64,000 bases of DNA from Polyodon spathula (Eukaryota > Chordata > Actinopteri > Acipenseriformes > Polyodontidae), in NCBI RefSeq assembly GCF_017654505.1, contig NC_054565.1, positions 7,049,090 to 7,113,089 of the forward strand, written 5' to 3'. The translations under genes were made by a program, and so were the position numbers. Each line of letters starts with the position of its first letter. Position 1 is the stretch's first letter. Shown in pieces: positions 12,101-23,689 of this stretch. The notes below the pieces were generated by a model. That model saw only the letters and a program-made list of their open reading frames with translations, searched no databases and was not told where the DNA came from.

Positions 12101-15100
12101 CAGCCTGTCCATCCCGCAGGGCCACTGCAAGGCAGTAAGTGCACCCGTCCGTGTGTCTGTCAGACTGTTCCATTATTTAGAAATACAGTCCTCTTATGTA
12201 CAGTACTGTAGAAATAAATTGCAACGCATATTTTAAACACATTTATATGTAAGCTATTCAGTTGTAGAATGGACTATTACTGTACATGTTTGCATGCATG
12301 TGTGTCACAGTACCCAAGTTTCTCAATTGTATAATGGACCATATATTGTACATTATTTATATTGCTTTTCACACAATACCATCCATCACATCACAAGATA
12401 CTAAGTTGTAAAGTTACTGATTTTGTCATTAACAATAAAATAAGCCTGTGTAGCTAAGTTTTTCCTGCTGTTCTTCTGCCCCCCCCCTCCCCCCAAAGTG
12501 TTCCCGTACCGCAAGCACCCCCCTCCACTCCCCCCTCGAATCTCCAAACCCATGATCTCCATCACAGCCCAGAGCAGCACAGAGTCCCAGCAGGACAGCT
12601 ACCCGCCAGGCCATCCCAAACCCCAACCCCACAGCAACTCAACGGAGAGCCTGGACGTGGGGCGCACCTCCCGAACCGCGGGCCGGGGCAGCAAACTGCA
12701 CAGCAACTCAGCGGACAACCTTCTGGAGGGGGGCAGGGACTACCAGGGGACCCCCTCCTCCGGGCGCCCCAAACCACCGCACAGCAGCTCCGCGGACAGC
12801 GTGCTGGACAGGGCTTCAGCCACCCCCAAAAACAACAGCCTGAAGACGGCCGGAAGCCAGGAGCACAAGTCTGAGAGCAGGGGGAGGAAGTGGAGGCCGT
12901 CCATCGCAGTGCAGGTCAGTCTCAGTCCCAGCGCTGTACCCCTCAAGTTGTGTAGCTGCTCTGGGCTTTGTGCTGAGTGTGTTTCATTGTGTCTCTGTGC
13001 AGGTGGACAGCTCAGACTCTGACTCGGAAAGCAAAGCCCTCAGGGAGTTCCACTCCATCGGGGTGCAGGTGGAGGAGGACAGAAGGTGAGCCTGCTGCTG
13101 ATTCAGCACCACATAACAGTTACAGAGGAAACCATGCGAATGGATGTGGGTACATTCTAACCCTTTCGTGCATGGCCATCTCGGATAAGAAAAACTCTCT
13201 TCTAGTCTTTATATGAGGGCATGTGGAAGACTCAGATGCATGACCGCCTCATGCAGTCTTTCCCCATATAAACAATGAAAAAAAACATTTTCAATGACAA
13301 GATTTAGTATGTGTTCAAAATTACTGTTTTCAGTGTTTCATGCATGTGAAAATTCTCCCCTCAGACGGGCGCGGTTCAAGCGCTCAAACAGCGTGACGGC
13401 GAGCGTGCAGGCAGATCTGGGGTGCGAGGGCGTGGCCACGGAGGACAAGGGGCTGCAGTTCGGACACTCCTTCCAGCGCCACTCCTCCGAGCCCGAGTCC
13501 AGGGGTCAGTACGGCGTGTACCGGACCGTCCACACGCAGGGCGAGTGGTCGTACCACGAGGGCTGGCAGCCCCTGGAGAGCGGCTGGAGCGAGGGGCCCC
13601 CCAGCCGGCCGGACGCGGAGCACTTTCTGAAGAGGCTGCAGGCAGAGGTGGAGCGGATGGAGGGATGGTGCCAGGCCATGGAGAGAGAGGTGGAGGAGAG
13701 CGACCTGGGGGAGGAGGGTGAGTGGAGGCGCCGCCTCTGGGTTTCCCCGATTTGAATGGGTGGATGTTTTCATTTAGTTAATTTTATTTTTTTATGCATT
13801 CCCCCTCATGCCCTGGGTCCACAGTGTGCACAGCTGAAGAAGGGCTTTTGTCCGAAATCAACCTGAAATATATATTTTATTTTTTTTATTTTTTTACACT
13901 GCAGTTAAATTACATTGCATCCTACACAGTCAGCACCCTAGACTTTCTAGAGACATTCTCAAAGCTGTTTGCTCCAAATGGGGCACCATGTTGTCTGAAA
14001 GGAGAAAAACAGCCCCTGTTGATGAGCTTGTGTATGAGCGCTTACAGCAGAGTCCACTGAGACAGAGTTCACTGATGCTGTCTGTGTGTCTGCAGTTGTT
14101 GAGCTGGTCCGCTGTGCGGTGGGCAGTGCCCAGCTGCTGATGACTCAGAAGATTCAGCAGTTTTTCAGACTGTGCAAGCAGAGCTTGGTAAGCTAATAAT
14201 AGTAATAATATTTCATTCTGTACCATTAACAGCGGAACGCTGGCTAGAGTAAACAGACTGGTTATACTGCAAGCACCATTGTCTAAAGTTTTATTCAGTC
14301 TTTGGAGAGAAAAACATCTCTAACTCGCCTCTTTGCCGTCTTTCTATGTGTGTGTGTGTGTCTCTCTCTGTCTCTGTTTCTCTGTCCCCTGGTCCCCAGG
14401 ACCCCTCTGCGTACCCCCAGCCCACTCCTCAGGACCTGGCTGGGCTCTGGGATCTGCTGCAGCTCTCTATCAAGGACGTGAGGCTCAAATTCCAGGAGCT
14501 TCAGAGACTGAAGGACAGAGGCTGGAAAATCCCAGAGAGGAAGGTGAGGACTGGGAGAGGAATCGGAGAGAAAACAGAGAGGAAAAAGAGAGGGATCAGA
14601 GATAAAATGGCCAGGAATCTGTGAAAAAAATCTGCAGTATTGTATTAAGATGAAAACAGAGAATTAAGCGTTCATATTAAAAAAAATTGTTAAAAACGTA
14701 TTATACCAAATTCATTTAAAAATGACTAAGCTCTCCCCCCTAACCCTAACCATAACCCTCTCCTCCCTAACCCTAACCATCCCTCTCCTCCCCCCCCCTC
14801 TCCCTCCCCCTCTCTCTCCCTCCCTCCCCCCCTTTCTCTCCCCCTCTCCCTGTGAGGGGGTGAGGGGGAGGTCCCCCTCCACTCCCACACCCCCCTCTCT
14901 CCCCCCCACACTCCCACACTCCCTCTCTCCCCCTCCACTCCCACACCCCCTCTCTCTCCCCCTCCACTCCCACACTCCCTCTCCAGGAGGATAAGAAGAT
15001 TCCTTCTCTGTTACCAAAGAAGTCTGCAGGTGGTGTGAGCGGCAGTGCTGTCCCGAGTGTCAGTCTCAGCAGCTCGCTCAGTCTGGGAAGCCTCAACATG

Positions 15101-15301
15101 GGAGGCAGCCTGGGGTCCCGGGCGGGGAAGGTGCTGCTTCCCCGGGACCGATCCCTGGACCTGGTAGGGGACCGGCAGAGGCAGGATGCCAGTCGGAGGC
15201 TACTAGCAGGCAAGCGCACTGCGTCCTTCCGGCAAAACTCAGCCACCGAAAGCGCTGACAGCATCGAGATCTACATCCCTGAGGCCCAGACCAGGCTGTG
15301 A
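6142..15301 (+). CDS. DLGAP3: DLGAP3 (SAPAP3), postsynaptic disks-large-associated protein
   Basis: Postsynaptic-density scaffold that links the PSD-95 guanylate-kinase domain to Shank. Coding exons: 6201-7187, 9810-10033, 10578-10677, 11832-12051, 12499-12914, 13003-13085, 13365-13717, 14096-14187, 14400-14543, 14987-15301. All junctions are GT/AG and phases agree, giving 977 codons, close to the human length I recall (979). The first exon has an acceptor at 6140-6141 and 59 nt of 5' UTR before ATG 6201 (MKGYH). Family landmarks are the LPPTLLDQFEKQLP stretch, RIRHLV..VQ.LFAKSHSLEAP, GWWSSDDNLESDSGYL, EIPCRRMRSGSYIKAMGD, ESQAVDALDLPGCF and the VQVD/VQVEED pairs typical of dynein-light-chain sites. 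The C-terminus EAQTRL is the Shank PDZ ligand. The CMACTSM region fits DLGAP3 better than DLGAP1, 2 or 4. Exon 4 is preceded by a 56-bp array that copies its own start. Internal splice choices come from homology and are not tested by transcripts. Confidence 0.95.
7469..7676. repeat. GA-rich simple repeat
   Basis: Degenerate GA/GGA purine tract in DLGAP3 intron 1. The 92- and 84-residue frames on the opposite strand are serine/leucine/proline low complexity. Confidence 0.9.
8930..9065. repeat. C-rich degenerate tandem tract
   Basis: A roughly 25-bp motif of the form CCCCAGAGCTTTTTGC is repeated about five times and degrades into two runs of about 18 consecutive C. It lies inside DLGAP3 intron 1. 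The long C runs could form quadruplex or i-motif structures; that is inferred from composition only. Confidence 0.85.
10692..11867 (+). repeat. 56-bp minisatellite copying the DLGAP3 exon 4 acceptor
   Basis: About 20 copies of a 56-bp unit fill intron 3 and run directly into exon 4. Each unit reads GTTTGTGTTCAG, then CTCGGGGAGGCTCTGATGCAG, then TTCGAGGGGATGTGTG. The first part is the exon 4 splice acceptor and the rest is the first coding bases of exon 4. The leftmost unit keeps GTGTGACTCTG as in the real exon, which points to the exon as the source. The real exon starts at 11832 and differs from the repeats by six extra bases (CGGCAG). Units vary at one or two bases, and partial units occur near 11350 and 11495. 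Confidence 0.95.
14733..14986 (+). repeat. Pyrimidine-rich VNTR at the DLGAP3 exon 10 acceptor
   Basis: Units like CTCCACTCCCACACCCCCT are repeated up to the CAG at 14984-14986, so the repeat itself forms the polypyrimidine tract of the last-exon acceptor. Upstream, at about 14740-14780, are two short blocks resembling CCCTAA telomere repeats, too short to call telomeric. Confidence 0.8.
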
Positions 15302-15700
15302 ACCACGGAGCCACGAAGCCAGCCCAGCATCGACACGCTCTCTCTCTCCCTCTCTCCCGCAGCCAACCAGCCTGCCCAGCTCGCTTTCACATTTCATTTC
15401 ATTCCGTGGTTTATTTTATTGTAATTACGCCAGTGCAAAAATGTTATCTCATTTCTTTTAATTATTTTTTTTGTTTCAAAACAAATAAATAATGGTTTGC
15501 TCCATTGAAAGCTTAGGAAATTGGTCCATTCACAGTTGCAACACAACTTACAGAGCAGTGAGCTGGGAGCTCAACCACGTTACTCCTGCTCCCCCTGCTG
15601 GACATCCCAGCAATGGACTTGCTACTGCATCAAGCTGCTAAAACTGTACTGGACCTCTGGACAGCAGAGTACTAGAGCCAGGGTACTAATAAATCTTCAT
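15302..15700 (+). terminator. DLGAP3 3' UTR with candidate poly(A) signals
   Basis: AATAAA occurs at 15484-15489, about 185 nt after the stop codon, and again at 15688-15693. Either could end the transcript. The first gives a short 3' UTR, so longer brain transcripts may use further sites. Confidence 0.6.
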
Positions 15701-15765
15701 ATTTCAAAATGGAAGTATATTTTATTACAAATGACCGGCAATATATAATATATTTATATCTATAG

Positions 15766-15770
<5 letters not shown>

Positions 15771-15831
<61 letters not shown>
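15771..15831. repeat. AT dinucleotide microsatellite
   Basis: Pure TA/AT repeat of about 60 bp in the intergenic region after DLGAP3. Confidence 0.95.
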
Positions 15832-15834
<3 letters not shown>

Positions 15835-17200
15835 GTAAAGCACAACTATGTCCAGTTCAATCACACTATATCCGCTCTGTTGCTGTTTTTAAAAGCTCTG
15901 TCGTGCCCCACTCCCTCTAATGCAGTTTGTTTAAAGTTATTTTATTATACAGCTCTGTGTTTGGGAAAGCAACCCCCCCCCCATGAAGATAACACCCACA
16001 CTGTGACAATGTATGCAACTGCTACTGTGAATTACTTTAAAGGAAGAAACTCTAAAAGAATCGAAACACGTGCAATGACAAACACGTCCACTGGAGGTCC
16101 TTCTCAATGCCTTCAAGGACCCTAGCAAGCTCAATGGCACATGCTTCATTGAGAAAGACTGCAGTAGTTACAGATAGAAGTCTATAGGTAGGCACAAATC
16201 ATCCTCTTTATCTGTTTATAAAACATTTAGAAATGAGTTAGCAAAGGGTTAAAGGATTATGAATCCGGAACTCAGTTTGTTACAGTAACTTTAGATTGAA
16301 ACGTTACTATTGTCTTGTCATAAAGTTAGAATGCGCTGTGTTATAAAAGCTTGGTTACGTTCTTACAGCACTGCTGCTATAGCCTCTTAATATTAGCAGT
16401 AATAGCAGTGTGATTGTTGAATTTGTTGCTTACTTCCTTTATGCTTCACGATTAACTAAAGCCAGGTATTGAAGTGTTTTCCAGTCGCTTCCTCCTCGTA
16501 AGAGGCAGTGTAAGGAGGCTCTCGGAGGGCAGAGGTTTGGGTGTGTGTGTTTTCATGTCATCATTTCACCATTGCTGCTGCCGGATGTGATGTTGAAATG
16601 ACCCGAGGAAGGGTTTCACTCCCATTCTTTGGCGTGCCCATGCTTTGCATGCATCGCACTCTCTGGTTTGGAACAGTGGGGGTGCACGACCAAACAGGGT
16701 CCTTGTAGTGCTAAACAGCGTCTGCACCGAAAAAGCTAAGCCTGCCCCCCAAAGGCAGAGAGCATGGCAGCAGCTTCAGCCCGGGGGCTGCTTGCATGGC
16801 AGCGGAGATCCGGTCCGGTCTTTACAGGCTGCTAGAGCAGGAGCAGGGCTGAGCTGTTCAAAGGGCTTGGGCATTGAGACGAGCGCGCCCTGTCAGAGGG
16901 GCTGTGCACCTGAGAGAGGCTTACGCTTCCATCCACAGCACAGTGGGAGTGACCAGGAACTGAAGTTTTCAACCCGCCCCCGAATCGTTCAAATCCTTCT
17001 CCAGAGCTCTGCCCTCATCACACCCCTTTACACCCCAATAACACAGCCGCTCGCTGCCTGCTGGAGAGCTTGCAAGCAGCTGGGAAAAAAGGAGGAAGAG
17101 AAGATAGAACTAAACAGGCCTGCAGTACAGAGCAGAAATGGGGCCGGACGCGTTTTACAGTTTTCTACCGAACAAATAAAATGTGCCTAAGAGGGAACTG

Positions 17201-17201
<1 letters not shown>

Positions 17202-17271
<70 letters not shown>
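17202..17271. repeat. ATT trinucleotide microsatellite
   Basis: Pure TTA/ATT run of about 23 units; it encodes poly-Tyr in one frame, which is an artefact. Confidence 0.95.
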
Positions 17272-17273
<2 letters not shown>

Positions 17274-17639
17274 AAAGTGCAAAAACCTATTTTAATGTAG
17301 CAGAATCCCAGTGGCGGGATGACCAGTGGGCACTGCCACCACGTGACTGACAGCACTTTGTAAGTCCTGTGTAATGTTATTGGAATGATTCTGATACTAT
17401 CATGCCCACGAGGCAGTAGTTTGCTTGTCTTGTTTTTAATTGATTTTCATTGTTAACCTGCTAACCCTAGGCAGCATGCTTTTTAAATGACTATCACGTT
17501 AATGCTAGGTTGGTTGAAGACGCTGCTTGATTTTTGTAACCCCGGTCCCCTGTCCCCCCCAAGCTGGAGAATCCTGTGTCCTCATCTTACTGTCTCTGCC
17601 TCTCTGCAAACGGGACGGAAGGACAAGCCAGTGCCAAAC

Positions 17640-17760
17640 TACCCGACCCTTCGAGTTTCCCACAGTAACTAAAGCATGGAAAAGCATAGGCAAGCACTGT
17701 GAAGCCTAGAGAGGTACGGTAAAGCATGCCGAACCATGGTAAACCTGGGAACGGTATATA
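17640..17760. repeat. Dispersed AAAGCATGG-family repeat
   Basis: The segment GTTTCCCACAGTAACTAAAGCATGG with downstream GCAAGCACTGTGAAGC and AGAGAGGTACGGTAAAGC is nearly identical to 3925-4020 and related to copies near 1830, 8090, 22665, 41040, 58370, 60450 and 63670. It is a dispersed, internally repetitive family. Confidence 0.85.
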
Positions 17761-18524
17761 TTTGGATTAGGGTTTGGGGGTAAAAGTGTGATTTGAGGTT
17801 TAAGATTTGCACAAACATAGACGTTGGAAACATAAGAACACTCGAGCCTGCTGATCGCATTGATAAAGCAGCGCTAGACTGGCAAGCTTATTGATTACAG
17901 CACGCCCCGTGTGTTACTGGTACACTGCGGCAGATCAACACTCAGACTCATGCCTTGTGGCTGAAGGATTCTCCGACCTGCTGAGGACTTGCTTAGGATC
18001 TGATTCAGCGCTTTAGCAGTTTAATGCAACACAGAAATACATTGAAATGTAAAAAAAAAAAAAAAAAAAAGGTTTCATTTCACTTTTATGTGAGTTTGCT
18101 TTTCGACTGTTACACTAATAGTTTTGCTGTGCAAGAGCAGCAGTGTTGCTAGTCACCCAGTTATTCCACCTTCATGTACGCTATCATGAAAATGAAATCT
18201 TATTCTGCTAGCTATTTTAATGTACTTCCACAATCCTCTCCAGTCGTGCTGGAGAAGCACCCGAGGTGTGGAGCCTGTCTATCAGAGAACAGCCACAGGC
18301 CGTCCAAACACATGCCCTGGACTTCAGTGTAGAATTCTTTAATGAAAAAGAAATCGGACACTGAGTTCGAGACAGAGGCAGAGCTCACTCGAGACTCAGC
18401 GGCCCGGGTTTGAGATCTCTGGAATTCCTGTGCTGTGTTGATTTATTTGGTTTTGTTTATTTCGTTTGTTCATCAGATTGTAAAAGATGAAGAGGCAGCA
18501 CTTTACAGCGTGTCTCTAATCACT

Positions 18525-18945
18525 GTGTGCTTGCGTAGCTGTCACTCAGTACACATGTGCACTCTCATTGCAGTGTTAACACAAAGTTGCAATGTCATTC
18601 ATGTGTAGACATTTTCACACAATATAACTCTAATGTGCTTTCCTTCAACATGTATACCTTTCTTTAACTGGAATACCCACAGGACTTTCCATGCTTGCTT
18701 TCTTTTCAGAATGCAAATAAAACAAACTAGTATTGCCTACAGCAATCCCCCTTCCAACCCTAACCCGAACCCTTTCAGATATACTTGTGTGCTTGCAGAT
18801 ATCATGCAACAAGACAGACACGTTCAGTGCATTGTAACTATGCCTCACAGCATTGTGATTATGTGTAAGCACACATGCGTTTTAAAAAGCAGCTACTGAG
18901 TACATGCACAGTCATTAGAGTCACTGAATGCAAAGTGTTACACAC
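18525..18945. repeat. Palindromic dispersed element, copy 1
   Basis: The right half (about 18770-18940) is clearly related to 23500-23670: both contain CTTGTGTGCTTGCAGATATC-like sequence, a TTGTAACTATGC block, CATTGTGAT and GTCATTAGAG. The left half is a more diverged inverted counterpart. A non-autonomous, MITE-like element is the likeliest identity. Confidence 0.6.
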
Positions 18946-19546
18946 CCCCAAAAAAATAATCAGTGAAATCTACTGCACCCCTTAGACAAGACACTGTGAC
19001 GTGTTTCCTCATTCAGAACGGAACACTGTTCATGTTGTCAACTCTTTTTTATTATAAAGCTCTTTTAGCGAAATGATGCCTGGGTTTGTTTGTTTCTCTT
19101 TTCGTGCTTTTCTCTCGCGTGTCTTTTCTAAACTAAATGCACTGTGCTTCTGTTTGAAAGGGAGTCTGTTTTAATATGTGGTTGGGTAAATAAATGTAGG
19201 GGAAAATGTACGTTTATCATTTACTAAAGTAGAATTCTGCTTTTCTTCGCTGAGTGGGAAGACTGTGCAATGCCAGGTGTGTTTTCCTGTGTGTCTGTGC
19301 GCGTGTGTGTGTTTGTTGGTGCAGGATCAGAAAGTGGTACATCGTCAGAAAGTGGTACGTCATCAGAAAGTAGTACACGTACGAAAACTTGACCTGTGTA
19401 ATGTCAGAAAAGGGTAAGCTGTCAACAATCACTACGAACAAGACGAACTGCAGTTCATCCACCTCATCGTATGTGTTTGCAGTGCTAGTTAGCCCTGTTT
19501 GTTGCTCATCAGTTAAAGTCACAGCTGTTAGCTCTTTCTTTTGCAG

Positions 19547-19591
19547 GTTACAAAGCAAAGCAGGAATCGCGCCCCATCATTCCCCCTCCAG
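19547..19591 (+). other. Splice-flanked 45-bp segment, possible micro-exon
   Basis: A good acceptor (pyrimidine tract then TTTTGCAG at 19539-19546) and a donor (CCAG/GTACGG) bracket 45 bases, exactly 15 codons open in all three frames. No product is recognised and no partner exon was found nearby. It could equally be chance. Confidence 0.25.
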
Positions 19592-21025
19592 GTACGGCTG
19601 TTTTTAAAGCCACGTGTTATTCTTACACTTACAAACAGAGACAGCAATAAAATGAGCAAAGTCCTTTTGTTTTTAAGGTAAGCTAATAGTGTTGGAGAGA
19701 GTTTTGATTTTGTTTTTTGTTCCCTTTCCATCACTCTGTGTGTGTTTGTGTGTGAAAGTGTGTCTCCTGGTTCTGTTTAACGGCTATCCAGTGCCGTTAA
19801 GAGGAGTGACAGACAGACAGGGTGGGGTGAAGAACGAGGTAAATAAACAGCCCAGTGAAAGAGTGAACAAGGTTGAGGCGTGACAGGAAGAATCAGAATG
19901 AATCACTGTGAGCCGGTGTGTCTGGAGCTGTGTGATCAAACGAACCCTGCCGCACACAGACTCTCTGTATCTCTACACAACCTGCACACTCCAGTGGTAA
20001 GCTCTCACTACAACAAGGCTTGTGTGTGGGTGCAGGGGGTTCATAGGGGGTTACAGAGACACACTTTAGTTTCATTTAGTAAATGTGTTTTAGAGCTTCT
20101 GAGTGTTCTGAACAAGGATATTTTGGTAACACCTAATATTAAGGTGCTGCTTATTAATGTTTTATAAATATATAATAGATATAATAGATACTTAACTATG
20201 TTATAGAGGATTAATAAAGCATTATAGATGGAATTACATTTAAATATCCCAAAGTAGAATAGGTGGCTGAAAACTGTTCCCTTTATAAAAACATAATTCT
20301 GTGTGTGTATATAAATCCCTAATTAGTGTTTCCTCTATATGATATGTTAATGTTAATAAGTAGTTATAAGGTTTGTTATAAATGTCTTAGTTGCATGTTC
20401 TTATTACACTGCTATAACACAGCCATAGTCTGCTATTACTATTCATGATCTGGTATTGGTTATAACACCTTTATAACATCTTTATAGATGCAATAGATAC
20501 TCTGGAATGCAATTTTTGTCAAACCCATTTCATAGTCGTATCAGATATTTTTATTTTAGAAGAACAACATTTGACAAACACGCTTTCATCTTATTCTGAA
20601 TCCAAGCAGCTGGCAATCCCGGGTAGGAAAAATCATGATGGAAACGAAAGCTTTCTGCTTAAAGAGAACGAGCACAGCATGGCAGTGTTTCACAGTCAGC
20701 ACAGCGAGTTACAGGACAAGACACTCTCAGCACAATGAAAAAGACTGGCTCACAGAAACCACAGAGCTACAGTCAGTCAGTGATGAGGTTGAACTGCAAG
20801 AAGCCAAAGGACTCCAGTCTTTAATCATCTCCTGTCTTGTGAACAGAGATAATTTCACATCATTGAGAAACAAACCAGAGGGCCTTACAAAGTGCCCTTT
20901 AAAGTCGAGGAGCCTCGCGCAGCTCGCTGGAGTCCAGGTGCTAGATCAATGGAATATATATGCAGCAAAGGGCATCCTCACTCAGGGTTTGTTCACCAAA
21001 ATATATATATATTTTTTTTTTTACT

Positions 21026-21031
21026 TTTATT
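21026..21031 (-). terminator. Candidate poly(A) signal of the PTAFR-like gene
   Basis: TTTATT on the plus strand (AATAAA on minus) lies about 80 nt past the receptor stop codon, implying a very short 3' UTR if used. Confidence 0.5.
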
Positions 21032-21106
21032 GCTGCAATATGAAGATGGAAAATTGAACACAAGTTGAATCAGCAATGTTTTAGTGCCTTGCGCCCTCTT
21101 CAGGAT

Positions 21107-22159
21107 TTACAAGACGCTGACGTCACGACGAGCAAGCCCTGCGAGCCCCTTCCACCTGGAGCTGCTGGAGGCTGCCTGCCTGGGAGTCTGCCTGCGGAGG
21201 CACGGCCCCGACTCCCTCCACAGCCCTCGGAGCTGGGCTCGGAAGTGCTGCAGAGAGAAGCAGTAGATGAGTGGGTCGATGCAGCTATTCACACTCAGCA
21301 ACGCCGTGCTCGCTCTGTGCACCACGTCCACGAGGGACGGAGGGGCGCAGCTGAAAACGGGCGTCTTCCTGAACACCCAGGCGACCAGCGTCACGTGGTA
21401 GGGGGCCACGCAGACCACAAAAACCAGCAGCATTCCCAGGACAATGGACCTGGCCAGCCGTCGGTGTGGCCCTTGGACGGGGGCCCCGGGGGCTCCTGGG
21501 GCCGCAAGCGTGCGCAGGATGGAGAGGTAGCTGCCCAGGACTGTGAGGAAGGAGGACAGGAAGAAGAGGCAGGCCAGGAAGGAGTAGCACCGGTCCTGGG
21601 AGAACATCTCGAAGCACTTGATGAGCCCGCGGTCCGTTCTGAAGGTCTGATCCACCGAGAGGAGCGGGATGCAGCAACAGAGCCAGAAGGTCCAGACACA
21701 GAGGCTGGTCCAGATAGCCCCTCTCTGGGTCACCAGGAACAGCCGGCCCCGACTGGCAGTGACCGTGAGGAATCGGTTGACGCTGATGAGGGTCATGAAG
21801 GTGATGGCGCTGTAGGTGGACAGGTAGTAGAGAGACCCGGCCAGCCTGCAGCCCAGCTCCGTGGAGACCCAGTGGCCCCGATGGAAGTAGTAGTGGATCC
21901 ACAGGGGCAGCGTCAGGTTGAAGGTCACGTCCGCCACGCTCAGGTTGACCAGGTAGATCTTCATGGCTCTGTTCACGCGCGTCCCTCGGCTGCAGAACAC
22001 CAGCAGTGCCGTCAGGTTGCCCGGCAACCCCAGGAGGAACACGGCGGTGTAGACCAGCGGGAGGAGCAGGAACTCCGCAGGGTGGCTCACCTGACAGGGC
22101 CCCCAGCTCGGCTGCGGCGCCGCGGTGGAGCCGAATTCCGCAAGAGCTCTGTCGTTCAT
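21107..22159 (-). CDS. PTAFR: Platelet-activating factor receptor-like class A GPCR
   Basis: Seven-transmembrane receptor encoded in one exon, 350 residues (human PTAFR is 342). An acceptor (CTGTCAG) lies two bases before ATG 22159-22157, so an upstream non-coding exon is likely and the longer in-frame N-terminal reading is intron. Landmarks: TM1 GN (residues 47-48), TM2 LSVADVTFNLTLPLW (73-87), the extracellular Cys104, NRF in place of DRY (128-130), APYH in TM6 and DPLIYCF in TM7. NRF, KIYLVNLSVAD and a CFEMF-type second loop match PTAFR rather than P2Y receptors as I recall them. Human PTAFR is at 1p35, in keeping with the other genes here. PTAFR binds the lipid PAF and signals through Gq/Gi. 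A closely related receptor of the same cluster remains possible. Confidence 0.8.
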   Translation of the reverse strand: MNDRALAEFGSTAAPQPSWGPCQVSHPAEFLLLPLVYTAVFLLGLPGNLTALLVFCSRGTRVNRAMKIYLVNLSVADVTFNLTLPLWIHYYFHRGHWVSTELGCRLAGSLYYLSTYSAITFMTLISVNRFLTVTASRGRLFLVTQRGAIWTSLCVWTFWLCCCIPLLSVDQTFRTDRGLIKCFEMFSQDRCYSFLACLFFLSSFLTVLGSYLSILRTLAAPGAPGAPVQGPHRRLARSIVLGMLLVFVVCVAPYHVTLVAWVFRKTPVFSCAPPSLVDVVHRASTALLSVNSCIDPLIYCFSLQHFRAQLRGLWRESGPCLRRQTPRQAASSSSRWKGLAGLARRDVSVL

Positions 22160-23032
22160 TTCTGACAGATACACAGGAGGAAAGACAAGGAGGGGGGGGG
22201 GGCAGAGAAACAGGACAGGGTTGATTGTGTTTAATACACAGCGACACAAAACAGAGGCAGTGACCTGAACAGCTATATCCATGACTAAAAAACTGCTCAA
22301 CAGTAGCGCATTGAGAAATACTGAAAAAGTCATTATCCTCGTTAGAAATGTGTTATAAAGGACGTTAGAAACAATCTAGATGTGACAGGTGTTAATACCA
22401 CGATAGAGCTCCGTGTAGGGTAAAAACACGAGCCCGAAACAGTTATAAGAAGCCTACAATGTGTCCTTGAAACACAGTTGTAATAATGATGATCTTTCTT
22501 GTTTTATAAAATACATCATTTTTAAACCCATTTGCAAAATGAGACAAAAATAACTACACACCAACCACTGCTTGCTGATAATTTGGGAGTCAAAGGCTGG
22601 CACGCATGGGGTCCTGTTTGAAGATGTGATTAATGAGATTTAGACTCGATCTACCCTTATAAAAGTTTCCCACAGTAAAGCATGATAAAGCATATGTAAG
22701 CATTGTGCATAAGGTATGAGACAGCATATCAGGCTAAACTATGGTAAATGCATAGCATAAGCATGGGAAAATCCTCATCAAACTGCAAAAGAGATACTGT
22801 GAGAATGCTGTGCTCCCCGACCCTGCTGCTCCAGCCTGTCTCTCACACTGTCTGCTTACCTGCTCGTCTGACTCGGAGCTCTGCTTTCTGATCCCCTGCT
22901 CTGTTCTGCAGCTTGACAGGGTGCTGAGAGAGTGGCAGTGAGTGTGAGAGAAGCGCTTCTTCACTTTTAGACTCCTTCTAGTTACCACAGGATGTGGGCT
23001 GCTAATGTTTCACTTTATTGAAGCATGTTAGT

Positions 23033-23090
23033 TTGGCTTGGCTTGGTTTGGTTTGGCTTGGCTTGGCTTGGCTCAGCTCGGCTTGGCTTG
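23033..23090. repeat. GGCTT/GGTTT pentanucleotide repeat
   Basis: About eleven units of GGCTT with GGTTT variants. Confidence 0.9.
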
Positions 23091-23409
23091 GGTGTTTTGT
23101 TATTTATTCATATCTTACTGGCTGTGTGCCAGACCCTGCTGCTGCTGTATGGAAGTGTACTATCTGGGTCACATCAGCACTAGCTGTGTCAGCAGGTCAT
23201 GCAGATGTCATGGTAACTGTAAACAGGGAGGTGATGTCATGAGTCTTCAGGATTCTAAGCAGAGTCTGAGCCCTGTGTGCAATTCAAAGGAAACTCCAGA
23301 GTTACTTACTGTTAGACCTCTTGTAAAACTCTGCTGGTAACAGCATGACAAAGTACCTGACCCTTTGGCTCTCTAATCACTGTGGATTTGCACTGTAGGT
23401 ACTGAGTAA

Positions 23410-23665
23410 ATCCGTGTGTGCTTACACATCATCACAATGGTCTTATGCTTGGTTACAATGTACTTAATGTGCAGCTTATGGAACAGTATAACCCAAACCC
23501 TTTTCTGATACAATTGTGTGCTTACAAGTATCATGCAAACAGACTTGCACATTCAGTACGTTGTAACTATGCATAATACCATTGTGATGATGTTAAGTGT
23601 GCATGTATTTCCAAAGTAACTGCTGTGGAAATACCCAGTCATTAGAGACATGTCATGCAAAGTGT
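23410..23665. repeat. Palindromic dispersed element, copy 2
   Basis: The left half GTGTGCTTACACATCATCAC...TGCAGC and the right half GCACATTCAGTACGTTGTAA...GATGTTAAGTGTGC are inverted copies of each other, giving a hairpin of about 110-bp arms around a short centre (AAACCCTTTTCTGATAC). The right half recurs at 18770-18940. MITE-like. Confidence 0.7.
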
Positions 23666-23689
23666 CCCTGTATTTTAGCTCAGCCTGGG

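Larger units (their letters stand above)
15832..20990. other. Intergenic region between DLGAP3 and the PTAFR-like gene
   Basis: No gene was recognised here. It carries an ATT microsatellite (17202-17271), an A run (about 18051-18070), a copy of the AAAGCATGG-type repeat (17650-17740), a palindromic element (about 18525-18945) and one splice-site-flanked 45-bp segment (19547-19591) that may be an exon of an unknown transcript. Confidence 0.7.

Noticed and set aside
14733..14790. Interstitial telomere repeat
   Set aside because: Only two short blocks of CTAACCCTAACC within a C-rich VNTR; too short to be telomeric.
21065..22165. 366-codon frame on plus across the receptor gene
   Set aside because: Antisense shadow of the PTAFR-like coding exon, whose seven-transmembrane pattern is clear on minus.
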